A DNA stretch of 37,463 nucleotides, from the NCBI RefSeq assembly GCF_003172935.1, contig NZ_QGKS01000170.1:1-37463 (forward strand), read 5' to 3'. Of the stretch, positions 24,360 through 32,367 are shown in pieces. The notes beneath the pieces are model-generated. The model was not told the origin of the DNA. It saw only the letters and a program-made list of their open reading frames with translations, and ran no database searches. Position 1 is the first letter of the stretch. Every line of letters starts with the position of its first letter. Origin of the DNA: Micromonospora sicca. GTDB taxonomy: Bacteria > Actinomycetota > Actinomycetes > Mycobacteriales > Micromonosporaceae. The translations under genes and the position numbers were made by a program.

Positions 24360-24676
24360 CGACGGTCACCGACGACACGTTCGCCGCGACCGTGCTGGCC
24401 AGCACCCGCCCGGTGGTGGTCGACTTCTGGGCCGAGTGGTGCCCACCCTGCCGGGCGGTCTCGAAGCACCTGGCGGAGCTGGCCGAGGAGTTCGGCGACG
24501 CGCTGCTCTTCGCCGCGCTCAACTCGGACGAGAATCCGGCCAGCACCCGGGCGTACGGGGTGATGTCCATGCCGACGCTGCTGGTCTTCCGGGACGGCGA
24601 GGTGGTGGGCTCGATCATCGGCGCCCGGCCCAAGAACCACCTCCGGCTGAGCTTCGCGCGACACCTGGAGGGGTGA
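24329..24676 (+). CDS. Thioredoxin with WCPPC active site
   Basis: A 115-residue thioredoxin-fold disulfide reductase. The core is VVVDFWAEWCPPCRAVSKHL (C38, C41), with the cis-Pro in MSMPTLLVF (P82). The usual WCGPC is WCPPC here; Pro between the cysteines shifts redox potential and occurs in atypical thioredoxins. No signal peptide or membrane segment is visible, so it acts in the cytoplasm. ATG 24329 overlaps the upstream MerR gene by 31 bp, and the ribosome site (GGGAGAAG) lies inside that gene. Co-expression with a Cys-containing MerR protein points to redox or thiol-stress control. Confidence 0.95.
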   Translation: MPQDTEQARLTTVTDDTFAATVLASTRPVVVDFWAEWCPPCRAVSKHLAELAEEFGDALLFAALNSDENPASTRAYGVMSMPTLLVFRDGEVVGSIIGARPKNHLRLSFARHLEG

Positions 24677-24763
24677 GCAGCCGTTTGCCGCCGGACCGAG
24701 CGGGAAGGCGCGGAGGGACCGTAGATCGGCGCAGCCGCGCCCCGACGGATCGCGAGGATCGTC

Positions 24764-24943
24764 ATGGCCCAGCAGCAGGACAGGTCCCGGCAGCAGACCG
24801 CCGAGCGGGAACGGCAGGAAAAGGACGCCGAGCACGCCCGGAACTTCGGGGACGAAGCGGCCGACGCCCGGACACCCGAGGACCCGCGGGCGGTGGCGCC
24901 CCGGGACGCGGCCGGCCGCCCGTCCAACGGCCGCCAGTTCTGA
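24764..24943 (+). CDS. Small charged hypothetical protein
   Basis: A 59-residue, very hydrophilic Gln/Arg/Glu/Asp-rich protein, starting MAQQQDRSRQQTAERERQEK and ending SNGRQF. It has no hydrophobic segment and no family I recognise; it is probably disordered or helical. The ATG at 24764 has a GAGG site upstream, codon third positions are G/C-rich, and a strong terminator begins 10 bp after the stop. These support a real gene. Function unknown. Confidence 0.6.
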   Translation: MAQQQDRSRQQTAERERQEKDAEHARNFGDEAADARTPEDPRAVAPRDAAGRPSNGRQF

Positions 24944-24952
24944 CCGCACCGG

Positions 24953-24982
24953 CGCGTCCCCGCCCGCCCGGGCGGGGACGCG
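24953..24982. terminator. Strong bidirectional terminator
   Basis: CGCGTCCCCGCCCG (24953-24966) and CGGGCGGGGACGCG (24969-24982) form a perfect GC-rich 14-bp inverted repeat separated by 2 bp. It lies between the small charged protein gene and the end of the GH65 gene, which converge. Confidence 0.85.
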
Positions 24983-24991
24983 GCGCGTCCC

Positions 24992-27364
24992 TCAGCTGTC
25001 GTTCTCCGGCAGGTGCAGCAGGGGCGCCCGGGCGAGCGGCTGCTCCGGCGGTGGACCGGACGCGTGGGCCGGTGGCACCGGCACGGTGACCGGCCGGTCT
25101 CGGGTGACCTGGATCGCCTCGCCGTGGTGGCGCAGGTCCAGCACGGCGTCCGGCCCGGCGTGCCGCAGCGAGTACGTCGTCTGGTGCGGCCGGACGTCCA
25201 CGCGCAGGTGCATCGACCGCCACTGGAGCGAGAACTCCAGTCGGCTGAGCCGGCTGGAGAGCCGCGGCGAGAAGGAGAGCGTCCCGTCGTGGTCCCGCAG
25301 GCCGCCGAAGCCGGCGACCAGGGCGATCCAGGCCCCGGCCAGCGAGGCCATGTGCACACCGTCGCGGGTGTTCTCGTTCAGGTCGTGCAGGTCCATCAGG
25401 GCGGCCTCGCGCAGGTAGCGGTGGCCCAGCTCCGGGTGACCCACCTCGGCCGCCATCACCGCCTGGGTGCAGGCCGACAGCGACGAGTCCCGCACGGTGC
25501 GTCGCTCGTAGTAGAGGAAGTTGCGCAGCTTCTGCTCGCCGGTGAAGGCGTCCCCCCGCCAGTGCATGGCGAGCACCAGATCGGCCTGCTTGACCACCTG
25601 CTTGCGGTACAGGTCGAAGTACGGGTAGTGCAGCAGCAGCGGGTACTTCTCGGGCGGTGTGTGCTCGAAGTCCCATTCCTGCAGCCGGGTGAACCCCTCG
25701 ACCTGCTCGTGCACGTCCAGGTCCTCGTCGTACGGGACGTGCATGGCGTTGGCGGCGTCCCGCCAGGCGGCGGCCTCCTCCTCGGTCACCCCGAGGTCGG
25801 CCGCCTGGTCCCGGAGGCGCATCGCGCAGTCGGCGGCGGTCAGCAGGTTCCGCTGCGCCATCAGGTTGGTGTAGATGTTGTCGTTCTTGACCGCGGTGTA
25901 CTCGTCCGGGCCGGTCACCCCGTCGATGTGGAACTGGCCGTTGCGGTCGTGGTGCCCCAGCGTGCGCCACAGCCGGGCGGTCTCCACCAGCAGTTCCAGG
26001 CCGATCTCCTGTTCCAGCGCGTCGTCGCCGGTGACCAGGAGGTACCGCCGCAACGCGTCGGCGATGTCGGCGGCGATGTGGAACGCGGCGGTGCCCGCCG
26101 GCCAGTACGCCGACGACTCGGGGCCCTCGATGGTCCGCCACGGGAAGGCGGCGCCCTTCAGGTTCAGGGTCCGGGCCCGCTCGTGCGCCTGGGCTAGGGT
26201 GGTGTGCCGCCAGTACAGCGCGTCCCGGACTGCGCTCGGCTGGGTGTAGGTGAGGACCGGCAGGACGAACATCTCGGTGTCCCAGAACGCGTGCCCGTCG
26301 TAGCCCGGGCCGGTCAGTCCCTTGGCGGGTATCGGGCGCCGCTCGGCGCGGGCGCCGGCCTGGAGCACGTGGAACAGCCCGAAGCGGACCGCCTGCTGCA
26401 CCTCCGGGTCGCCCTCCACCCGGACGTCGGCGGCGTCCCAGAACTCGTCGAGGTACTCCCGCTGTGCCCGGCGCAGCCCGTCCCAGCCGTCCAGGCGGGC
26501 GGCGGCGAGGCCCGCGCCGACCTGGTCGCGCAGCGCGGGCAGGGACCGCCGGCTGGACCAGCCGTACGTCAGGTACTTCACCACTCGCAGCGTCTGGCCG
26601 GGCTTGAGCACGCAGCCGATGGTGGTCCGCACCCAGTCCTCGTATCCCTCGGACTCGATGGTCGTGCGCTCGGGACCGTGCAGGTCGTGCGCCATGGCGG
26701 CGGCGACCCGGAGCCCGCTGACCTTGGTGCGGTGGATCAGCAGCCCGCCGTCGTCGGTGGTCAGCTCCTCCTCGGCCTGCAGCGGCGACTCCAGCACCGC
26801 GGCCACCCGCGGGTCGCGGCTCTGCGCCGGCAGGGTCTCGTTGGCGACCAGCTCGGACTGGAGGATCAGCCGGATCGGCCCGTCGACCGCCTCGACCTCG
26901 TAGTTGATCGCGGCGACCGCCCGCTGGGTGAACGACACCAGCCGGGTGCTGCGGACCTTGACCTCCCGCCCGGCCGGCGAGCGCCAGTGCAGCTCCCGGT
27001 GCAGGGTGCCGGCGCGCAGGTCGAGGATCCGCTCGTGGGAGAGGAGTTCGCCGTACCGGACGTCGAGCGGCTCGTCGTCGACCAGCAGCCGGATCAGCTT
27101 GCCGTTCGTGACGTTGACGATGGTCTGGCCCGACTCGGGGAAGCCGAAGCCGGCCTCCGCGTACGGCAGCGGGCGCAGCTCGTAGAAGGAGTTGAGGTAG
27201 GTGCCGGGCAGGCCGTGCGGCTCCCCCTCGTCGAGGTTGCCGCGCAACCCGACGTGCCCGTTGGAGAGGGCGAAGACCGACTCGGACTGGGCCAGCACGT
27301 CCATGTCGAGGCGGATCTCGCGGACGTGCCAGGGTTCGACCGGATAGGCGCGTTCGCGGATCAT
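24992..27364 (-). CDS. GH65 family disaccharide phosphorylase (maltose/trehalose/kojibiose type)
   Basis: A 790-residue cytoplasmic glycoside hydrolase family 65 enzyme, which phosphorolyses an alpha-glucosyl disaccharide to beta-glucose 1-phosphate and glucose. The N-terminal super-beta-sandwich domain (about 10-270) includes [15 protein letters not shown]. The (alpha/alpha)6 barrel follows, with [19 protein letters not shown], and the general-acid Glu is E488 in [15 protein letters not shown]. The [15 protein letters not shown] segment is part of the phosphate/substrate site. A C-terminal jelly-roll domain ends the chain. Its start overlaps the beta-phosphoglucomutase stop by 4 bp (ATGA), fitting a pathway in which the mutase converts the beta-glucose 1-phosphate product. 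The disaccharide (maltose, trehalose, kojibiose or nigerose) cannot be decided. Confidence 0.94.
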   Translation of the reverse strand: MIRERAYPVEPWHVREIRLDMDVLAQSESVFALSNGHVGLRGNLDEGEPHGLPGTYLNSFYELRPLPYAEAGFGFPESGQTIVNVTNGKLIRLLVDDEPLDVRYGELLSHERILDLRAGTLHRELHWRSPAGREVKVRSTRLVSFTQRAVAAINYEVEAVDGPIRLILQSELVANETLPAQSRDPRVAAVLESPLQAEEELTTDDGGLLIHRTKVSGLRVAAAMAHDLHGPERTTIESEGYEDWVRTTIGCVLKPGQTLRVVKYLTYGWSSRRSLPALRDQVGAGLAAARLDGWDGLRRAQREYLDEFWDAADVRVEGDPEVQQAVRFGLFHVLQAGARAERRPIPAKGLTGPGYDGHAFWDTEMFVLPVLTYTQPSAVRDALYWRHTTLAQAHERARTLNLKGAAFPWRTIEGPESSAYWPAGTAAFHIAADIADALRRYLLVTGDDALEQEIGLELLVETARLWRTLGHHDRNGQFHIDGVTGPDEYTAVKNDNIYTNLMAQRNLLTAADCAMRLRDQAADLGVTEEEAAAWRDAANAMHVPYDEDLDVHEQVEGFTRLQEWDFEHTPPEKYPLLLHYPYFDLYRKQVVKQADLVLAMHWRGDAFTGEQKLRNFLYYERRTVRDSSLSACTQAVMAAEVGHPELGHRYLREAALMDLHDLNENTRDGVHMASLAGAWIALVAGFGGLRDHDGTLSFSPRLSSRLSRLEFSLQWRSMHLRVDVRPHQTTYSLRHAGPDAVLDLRHHGEAIQVTRDRPVTVPVPPAHASGPPPEQPLARAPLLHLPENDS

Positions 27365-28110
27365 GCCGCTGGCTCCTTCAGCAGCTCGGCGAGGTCGGTG
27401 ACCACCACGTCCGCCCCGTGGGCGCGCAGCTCGTCGGCCTGGCCCACCCGGTCGACGCCGATCACGTGCCCGAAGCCGCCGGCCCTGCCGGCGGCCACCC
27501 CGGCCAGCGCGTCCTCGAACACGGCGGCGTTCGCCGGGGCGACCCCGAGCAGTTCGGCGCCGGCGAGGAAGGTGTCCGGGTGGGGCTTGCCGCGCAACCC
27601 TCGCTCCCGGGCGAACACCCCGTCGACCCGGGCCTCCAGCAGCCGGTCCAGCCCGGCCGCGCCGACCACCTCCCGGCAGTTGGCGCTCGCCGAGACCACG
27701 GCGCGGCGCAGCCCGGCGGCGGCCGCCGCCTCCAGGTAGGCCACCGAGCCGGGATAGACCTCCACGCCGTCGGTGTGGATCCGCTTGAGCAGGACGACGT
27801 TCTTGCGGTTGCCCACCCCGTGCACCGTGTCCGCCTCCGGCGGGTCGTCCGGCGCGCCCTCCGGGAGGGTGATCCCGCGGGAGGCCAGAAAGGAGCGCAC
27901 GCCGTCGGCGCGCGGCTTGCCGTCCACGTACCGGTTGTAGTCCGGTCCGGGGTCGAACGGGCGGTACGGCTCGCCGGTCGCCTCGGCGCGGGCCCGCAGG
28001 AACGCGTTGAAGGTCTCGGTCCAGGCGGCGTTGTGCACCTTGGCGGTCTGCGTCAGCACACCGTCCAGATCGAAGAGACAGGCGGTCACATGAGCGGGTA
28101 GGCCCAGCAC
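27361..28110 (-). CDS. pgmB: Beta-phosphoglucomutase family HAD hydrolase
   Basis: A 249-residue HAD protein converting beta-glucose 1-phosphate to glucose 6-phosphate. Motif I is [20 protein letters not shown] with nucleophile D14 and general acid D16. The cap contains [16 protein letters not shown], which holds the substrate-binding KPR-type loop. Motif II is RAVVSASAN, motif [12 protein letters not shown], and motif [18 protein letters not shown]. All are normal for beta-PGM. It heads a two-gene operon with the GH65 phosphorylase, overlapping by 4 bp. The GTG start has no Shine-Dalgarno sequence but follows TAGATT by exactly six bases, so the message is probably leaderless. Confidence 0.93.
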   Translation of the reverse strand: MLGLPAHVTACLFDLDGVLTQTAKVHNAAWTETFNAFLRARAEATGEPYRPFDPGPDYNRYVDGKPRADGVRSFLASRGITLPEGAPDDPPEADTVHGVGNRKNVVLLKRIHTDGVEVYPGSVAYLEAAAAAGLRRAVVSASANCREVVGAAGLDRLLEARVDGVFARERGLRGKPHPDTFLAGAELLGVAPANAAVFEDALAGVAAGRAGGFGHVIGVDRVGQADELRAHGADVVVTDLAELLKEPAA

Positions 28111-28116
28111 GCTTCG

Positions 28117-28122
28117 AATCTA
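28117..28122 (-). promoter_or_regulatory. Leaderless-type -10 TAGATT before beta-PGM
   Basis: On the minus strand TAGATT, then six bases (CGAAGC), then GTG 28110. A TTTGCC lies 16 bp upstream as a possible -35. Confidence 0.6.
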
Positions 28123-28162
28123 TCCATCGGACGGGCCGGGCAAACCCGATTCGTCCCGCCGG

Positions 28163-28630
28163 TCAGCGGTTCGGGCGCAGCGTCCAGACCACGGTCAGCA
28201 CGGAGGTGACGGTGCCGTCCTCGGTGCCGATCTCGACCTCGACGGGGAACTCGGGCCGCGTGCCGGTGTCCAGCTCGGCGATCACCTCGGCCGGCGGGCG
28301 ACCGAGCCGGGCGGTGGCGAGCACCGGGCCCATGGCCACCTTCCGGTACCCGATGTCCGCCCGGACGGCCAGCGGCACCGCCCGGTCGAGCACCGGTGCG
28401 AACGCGGCGAGCACCACCGCGCCCGAGGCGGTCTCCCCGAGGGTGAACATCGCCCCGGCGTGCGGGCCACCGACGTGGTTGTGGGTGGCCGGCGAGTCGG
28501 GGAGCCGGACGACGGCCCGCACCCCGCCCTCCGCCTCGGGCGCGACCTCGACGAATTCGATTCCGAGCGTGCGGGCGAACGGCACGGCCTCCAGCAGACC
28601 GGCGGCCACCTGGCGAGAGTCGATGGACAT
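28163..28630 (-). CDS. Hotdog-fold thioesterase (DUF4442/PaaI-like)
   Basis: A 155-residue hotdog-fold protein. The central helix segment HNHVGGPHAGAMFTLGETAS (about 50-69) is typical of DUF4442/PaaI-type thioesterases, where an Asn/His/Gly loop and a helix Glu shape the active site. Beta strands such as VPLAVRADIGYRKVAMGPVL follow. It probably hydrolyses an acyl-CoA, but the substrate is unknown. The start ATG 28630 lacks a Shine-Dalgarno sequence and lies six bases after a TAGCGT -10 with a good -35, so it is a leaderless gene with its own promoter. Confidence 0.88.
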   Translation of the reverse strand: MSIDSRQVAAGLLEAVPFARTLGIEFVEVAPEAEGGVRAVVRLPDSPATHNHVGGPHAGAMFTLGETASGAVVLAAFAPVLDRAVPLAVRADIGYRKVAMGPVLATARLGRPPAEVIAELDTGTRPEFPVEVEIGTEDGTVTSVLTVVWTLRPNR

Positions 28631-28636
28631 GCCCAG

Positions 28637-28665
28637 ACGCTACTCGTCGGTAACTTATCCGGCAA
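28637..28665 (-). promoter_or_regulatory. Complete leaderless promoter of the thioesterase gene
   Basis: On the minus strand: TTGCCG (28665-28660), a 17-bp spacer, TAGCGT (28642-28637), six bases, then ATG 28630. This is the best promoter in the window, with ideal spacing and transcription predicted to begin at the A of the start codon. Confidence 0.7.
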
Positions 28666-28689
28666 GACCAGCCCGGCCGCGGTCGGCGG

Positions 28690-29994
28690 TCACCGCCAGC
28701 CCACGTCGATCCGGTCGCCGCGCTCGTCGAAGAAGTGCAGCGCGTCCATCCGCACCTGCACGGCCAGCGGGTGACCCGCCGACACGGCCGGGTACGGGGC
28801 GAGCCGGACCGCCAGCTCGGCCGGGCGGCGGTGGTGCCGGCCCGGGTCGTTGAGCACGCTGGTCCGGTTGCCCCCGCCGGTCGGCACGGCGTCCGGCGCC
28901 TCGCCGACCCGGCCGGTCAGCCGCTGCATGACCTGGCCGAACCGGCGCAGGCCACGCTGGCCGTTCTCGCCGGACTCCACCGGGCCACCCATCTCGTCCA
29001 CCATGATCGCGGTGGCGCCGATGTCGAGGAAGGCCAGCGACTCGTGCCCGTGGTGCTCCAGGTAGCGGATCCGCCCCTGGAGCACGTCGCCCGGGGTGTC
29101 CGGGGCGACCGGAGTGAGCGCCTCGGCCCGCATCCCCACGATGATCCGCTCGCCGTGGTAGTGCGCCACCGCCCGGCTGCGGATGTCGTCCCAGGGCAGG
29201 TAGAGCGCCTGCTCGCCGAGGTTGAGCGTCACGTACCGGTCGAGGTGGACGTAGACCGAGGCCTCCAGCAGGTTCATCCGCGGGCTGCCCAGGAACGCGG
29301 CGACGTAGAGGGTGGCCGGGCGGCCGTACACCTGGGTGGGGGTGCCCACGTCCTGGAGCACGCCCTTGCGCATGATGGCGACCCGGTCGGCCATGGTGAG
29401 CGCCTCGGCCTGGTCGTGGGTGACGTAGATGGTGGTGACGCCCAACTCCCGGGTGAGACCGGAGATCTCCGCCCGCAGCTCCGCGCGGAGCCCGCTGTCC
29501 AGGTTGGACAGCGGCTCGTCCATCAGGAACAGCCCCGGACGGCGTACTATCGCCCGCCCCATCGCCACCCGCTGCCGCTGGCCGCCGGAGAGCTGGCTCG
29601 GCTTGCGGCCGAGCACGTCGCCGATGCCCAGCGCGCTGGCCACGTCCGTGACCCGGTCGCCGCGCGGCGTCGGCTCCACCCCGGCCAGCCGCAGCGGAAA
29701 CGCGATGTTGTCGCCCACCGTCATGTGCGGGTAGAGCGCGAAGTCCTGGAAGACCATGGCGATCTTCCGCTCCCGGGGTGGCAGGTCGTTGGCCAGTTCG
29801 CCGTCGAGCATGACCGCGCCGGTGGTCGGATCCTCGAGGCCGGCCACCATGCGCAGCACGGTGGACTTGCCGCAGCCCGACGGACCGAGCAACACCATGA
29901 ACTCGCCGTCGTTGACGTCCAGATTGATGGTGTCGACCGCGACTGTCCCGTCCTGGAACACCTTGGTGACATCCTTGAGCGCGACGGTGGTCAC
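28690..29994 (-). CDS. Sugar ABC transporter ATPase, MsmK/UgpC/MalK type
   Basis: A 434-residue ATP-binding subunit of carbohydrate importers. Walker A is GPSGCGKST (37-45), Q-loop VFQDF (Q83), signature LSGGQRQRV (135-143), Walker B LFLMDEP (E160) and switch VTHDQ (H193). The C-terminal TOBE/regulatory domain follows. No permease or binding-protein genes adjoin it, so it may be a multitask ATPase like Streptomyces MsiK, shared by several sugar permeases (inference). It is about 60 residues longer than usual MsmK proteins because of an Arg/Gly-rich insertion at about 332-390. The GTG start has GGAGG five bases upstream, and a tiny ORF with its own ribosome site lies 52 bp before it. Confidence 0.93.
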   Translation of the reverse strand: MTTVALKDVTKVFQDGTVAVDTINLDVNDGEFMVLLGPSGCGKSTVLRMVAGLEDPTTGAVMLDGELANDLPPRERKIAMVFQDFALYPHMTVGDNIAFPLRLAGVEPTPRGDRVTDVASALGIGDVLGRKPSQLSGGQRQRVAMGRAIVRRPGLFLMDEPLSNLDSGLRAELRAEISGLTRELGVTTIYVTHDQAEALTMADRVAIMRKGVLQDVGTPTQVYGRPATLYVAAFLGSPRMNLLEASVYVHLDRYVTLNLGEQALYLPWDDIRSRAVAHYHGERIIVGMRAEALTPVAPDTPGDVLQGRIRYLEHHGHESLAFLDIGATAIMVDEMGGPVESGENGQRGLRRFGQVMQRLTGRVGEAPDAVPTGGGNRTSVLNDPGRHHRRPAELAVRLAPYPAVSAGHPLAVQVRMDALHFFDERGDRIDVGWR

Positions 29995-30045
29995 CGTCTC
30001 CTCCCCCAGCTCGTCGGCTGAACCCGGGAATGACTGTGACCAGGA

Positions 30046-30078
30046 TCATCGGATCAGCACATCGGGTAAACGTGCCAT
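30046..30078 (-). CDS. Possible 10-residue leader peptide (MARLPDVLIR) with a TTA codon
   Basis: An ATG at 30078 lies directly after a near-perfect Shine-Dalgarno GGGAGGA (complement of 30081-30087) and opens an 11-codon frame ending in TGA, out of frame with and upstream of the sugar ATPase gene. The fourth codon is TTA, the rarest leucine codon in high-GC actinomycetes. It may be a translated leader controlling the downstream gene. Equally it could be a chance frame; the strong ribosome site is the main support. Confidence 0.35.
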   Translation of the reverse strand: MARLPDVLIR

Positions 30079-30160
30079 GTTCCTCCCGTGACAGACCTAT
30101 TACGTCCCATCGACCCCGCCGAATCGCTCCCGGCCGCCGAACGGAGGTCGACCCGGCCGC

Positions 30161-32350
30161 TCAGACCGGCTCGTCGAGGAAGACCCGGCGGACCACCCGC
30201 TCGGCGGCGTGCCCGTCGTCCAGCGTGCAGAACCGGGCCCGGAACCGTTGCCGGGCCTGGTCGGCGGCCGCCGACCGGACGGCGTCGGAGCCGAACAGTT
30301 CGAGCAGTTGGGGGAAGTCCACGGCCACCGCGCCCGGCGGCTCCGCCAGCAGGTCGAAGTAGACGCCCCGGGCCACCCGGTACGCCTCCCAGTCCGGCGC
30401 GTAGACGACGATCGGCCGGTCCAGGACGGCGTAGTCGAACATCGCCGACGAGTAGTCGGTGACCAGCACGTCGGCGGCGAGGTAGAGGTCCTCCACCCGG
30501 TCGTGGGAGCTGACGTCGAGCAGCCCGCCGGCCGCCGGTCCCCGGGGCCGCCGGTCCCGGTCGTGGAAGTAGTGGCTGCGCATCAGCAGCCGGCCGCTCG
30601 GCCCCAGCACGTCGAGCAGCCGGTCCGGGTCGAACGGCGGCCGCCAGCCGGGCAGGTGCTCCCGGTGGGTCGGCGCGTAGAGCACGGCCCGCTCGTCCGG
30701 CCCGATGCCCAACTCCGCCCGGACCTTGCGGATCTCGTCCGGGGTGGCCAACGCCAGCCGGTCGTTGCGCGGGTAGCCGACCTCCAGCGTGGTGTACGCG
30801 GCCGGGTACGCCCGCTCCCACATCTGGGTGGAGAAGCTGTTCGAGGTGACGCTGTAGTCCCAGCGGTCCACCCGGTGCAGCAGCTTCGCGAAGTCCATCC
30901 CCATCGCGCCGACCGGGTACCGCTGCTGGTCCAGCCCCATCACCTTCACCGGGGTGCCGTGGTGGGTCTGCAGGTGCACCGAGCCGGGGCGTTTGCGGAC
31001 GAAGTCCGGGAAGTTGACGTTGTTGACCAGCCAGCGGGCCCGGGCCAGGGCCCGGTAGTAGGCCGGGGTGCCGGCGACCACGTACTCCACCCCGGGCGGG
31101 AGCGTGTCGACCCGGTCCCGCCGCACGATCCACACCCCCCGGATGTGCGGGGCGAGCCGGCGGGCGGCGGCGTACACGGCGGCCGGGTTGCAGGCGTATC
31201 CCCGGTACCAGTAGGCGGCGTAGACGGCGAGCGTCGGGTCGAGCGGCCGGCGCAGCTCGGCCCGGTAGTACTCGCGCAGCGTCCTCTCCCGGGTCACCCG
31301 CGCGGTCCGCCGGGCCACCGGCAGCACCCGGCGGCGGACCCGCCGCACCGAGCGCCGCGCGGCGTCCCCGGCCTGGTTGGCGCCGCGCAGCGCGCTGAAG
31401 GTACGCCATCGGCCGGCCGCCACCAGCCGGTGCTTCAGTCCCTCCACCCCGGACGGGACCGGGTAGCCGCCGGGCGGCCGGAACCGGTTGAAGTCGGCGT
31501 GGATCTGGGCGAAGAACGCCGGGCGCAGCTCCGGGGCGATCCGGTCGCCGTTGCCGAGCACCGTCAGGTAGTGCCAGATCATCCGCTCGAAGACCGCGGG
31601 CCGCAGCTCCGCGACCGCCGGCCCCCACCGGTCCATCAGCCGGAACACCCGGTGCCACTGGGCGAACACGTCGAAGTGCCGGTCGCCCCGGGTGCGGGTG
31701 ATCGCCCCGGTCCGCCGCTGCCGGTAGTTGAGGCAGACGCGGTCCAGCACCCCGATCCGCTCGGCGGCCATCAGCGCGGGGTAGCTGAACGAGACGTCCT
31801 CGTACCAGCCCGGGGCGAAGCGCAGCTCCCGGTCGACGAGGAACTGCCGGCGGGCCGGCCGGTTCCAGGCGGTGTGCAGCAGCCGCATGGTCTCCGGCCG
31901 GCCCCGCAGCGGGAACGTCACCTCGCCGGGCGGTTCCGGGAAGACGTCGCGCATCGCGCTGCGGGTGCCGACGTTGTTCCAGTGCATCCGGACGTGGTCG
32001 ACGATCAGCACGTCGGGGCGGGTGGCGACGAGCCGGTCGGCGACGTGCGGCAGGCAGCCGGGGACCAGCCAGTCGTCGCCGTCGACGAACCAGACGTACT
32101 CGCCGACGGCCCGGTCCAGCCCGATGTTGCGGGCCGGACCGAGGCCGACGTTCTCGCTGAGGCGGACCGCGTGGACCCGGGGGTCGCGGGCCGCGTACTC
32201 GGCCAGGATCTCGCCGCTGCCGTCCGGGGACGCGTCGTCGACCCCGATCAGCTCCAGGTCGACGTGCGGCTGGTCGAGGATCGAGTCGAGGCATTCCCGC
32301 AGGTAGCCCTGCACCGCGAAGGCCGGTACGACGAAGCTGATCAGAGTCAT
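30161..32350 (-). CDS. Bifunctional GT2 glycosyltransferase / CDP-glycerol glycerophosphotransferase
   Basis: A 729-residue two-domain enzyme for a teichoic-acid-like wall polymer. The N-terminal GT-A domain (1 to about 250) begins ISFVVPAFAVQGYLRECLDS and has the DxD-type DGDD (90-93). The C-terminal domain (about 370-725) matches CDP-glycerol:poly(glycerophosphate) glycerophosphotransferases of the TagF/TagB type: HLQTHHGTPVKVMGLD (H463, H464), VLYAPTHREHLPGW, and the nucleotide-site LVTDYSSAMFDYAVLDRPIV. It probably adds sugar and glycerol-phosphate or polyol-phosphate units at the cytoplasmic membrane face. It is the last gene of the operon, 17 bp after the CDP-alcohol transferase and two genes downstream of the TagGH-like exporter. 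Confidence 0.93.
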   Translation of the reverse strand: MTLISFVVPAFAVQGYLRECLDSILDQPHVDLELIGVDDASPDGSGEILAEYAARDPRVHAVRLSENVGLGPARNIGLDRAVGEYVWFVDGDDWLVPGCLPHVADRLVATRPDVLIVDHVRMHWNNVGTRSAMRDVFPEPPGEVTFPLRGRPETMRLLHTAWNRPARRQFLVDRELRFAPGWYEDVSFSYPALMAAERIGVLDRVCLNYRQRRTGAITRTRGDRHFDVFAQWHRVFRLMDRWGPAVAELRPAVFERMIWHYLTVLGNGDRIAPELRPAFFAQIHADFNRFRPPGGYPVPSGVEGLKHRLVAAGRWRTFSALRGANQAGDAARRSVRRVRRRVLPVARRTARVTRERTLREYYRAELRRPLDPTLAVYAAYWYRGYACNPAAVYAAARRLAPHIRGVWIVRRDRVDTLPPGVEYVVAGTPAYYRALARARWLVNNVNFPDFVRKRPGSVHLQTHHGTPVKVMGLDQQRYPVGAMGMDFAKLLHRVDRWDYSVTSNSFSTQMWERAYPAAYTTLEVGYPRNDRLALATPDEIRKVRAELGIGPDERAVLYAPTHREHLPGWRPPFDPDRLLDVLGPSGRLLMRSHYFHDRDRRPRGPAAGGLLDVSSHDRVEDLYLAADVLVTDYSSAMFDYAVLDRPIVVYAPDWEAYRVARGVYFDLLAEPPGAVAVDFPQLLELFGSDAVRSAAADQARQRFRARFCTLDDGHAAERVVRRVFLDEPV

Positions 32351-32367
32351 CCCGGCCTGGCCCTCCG

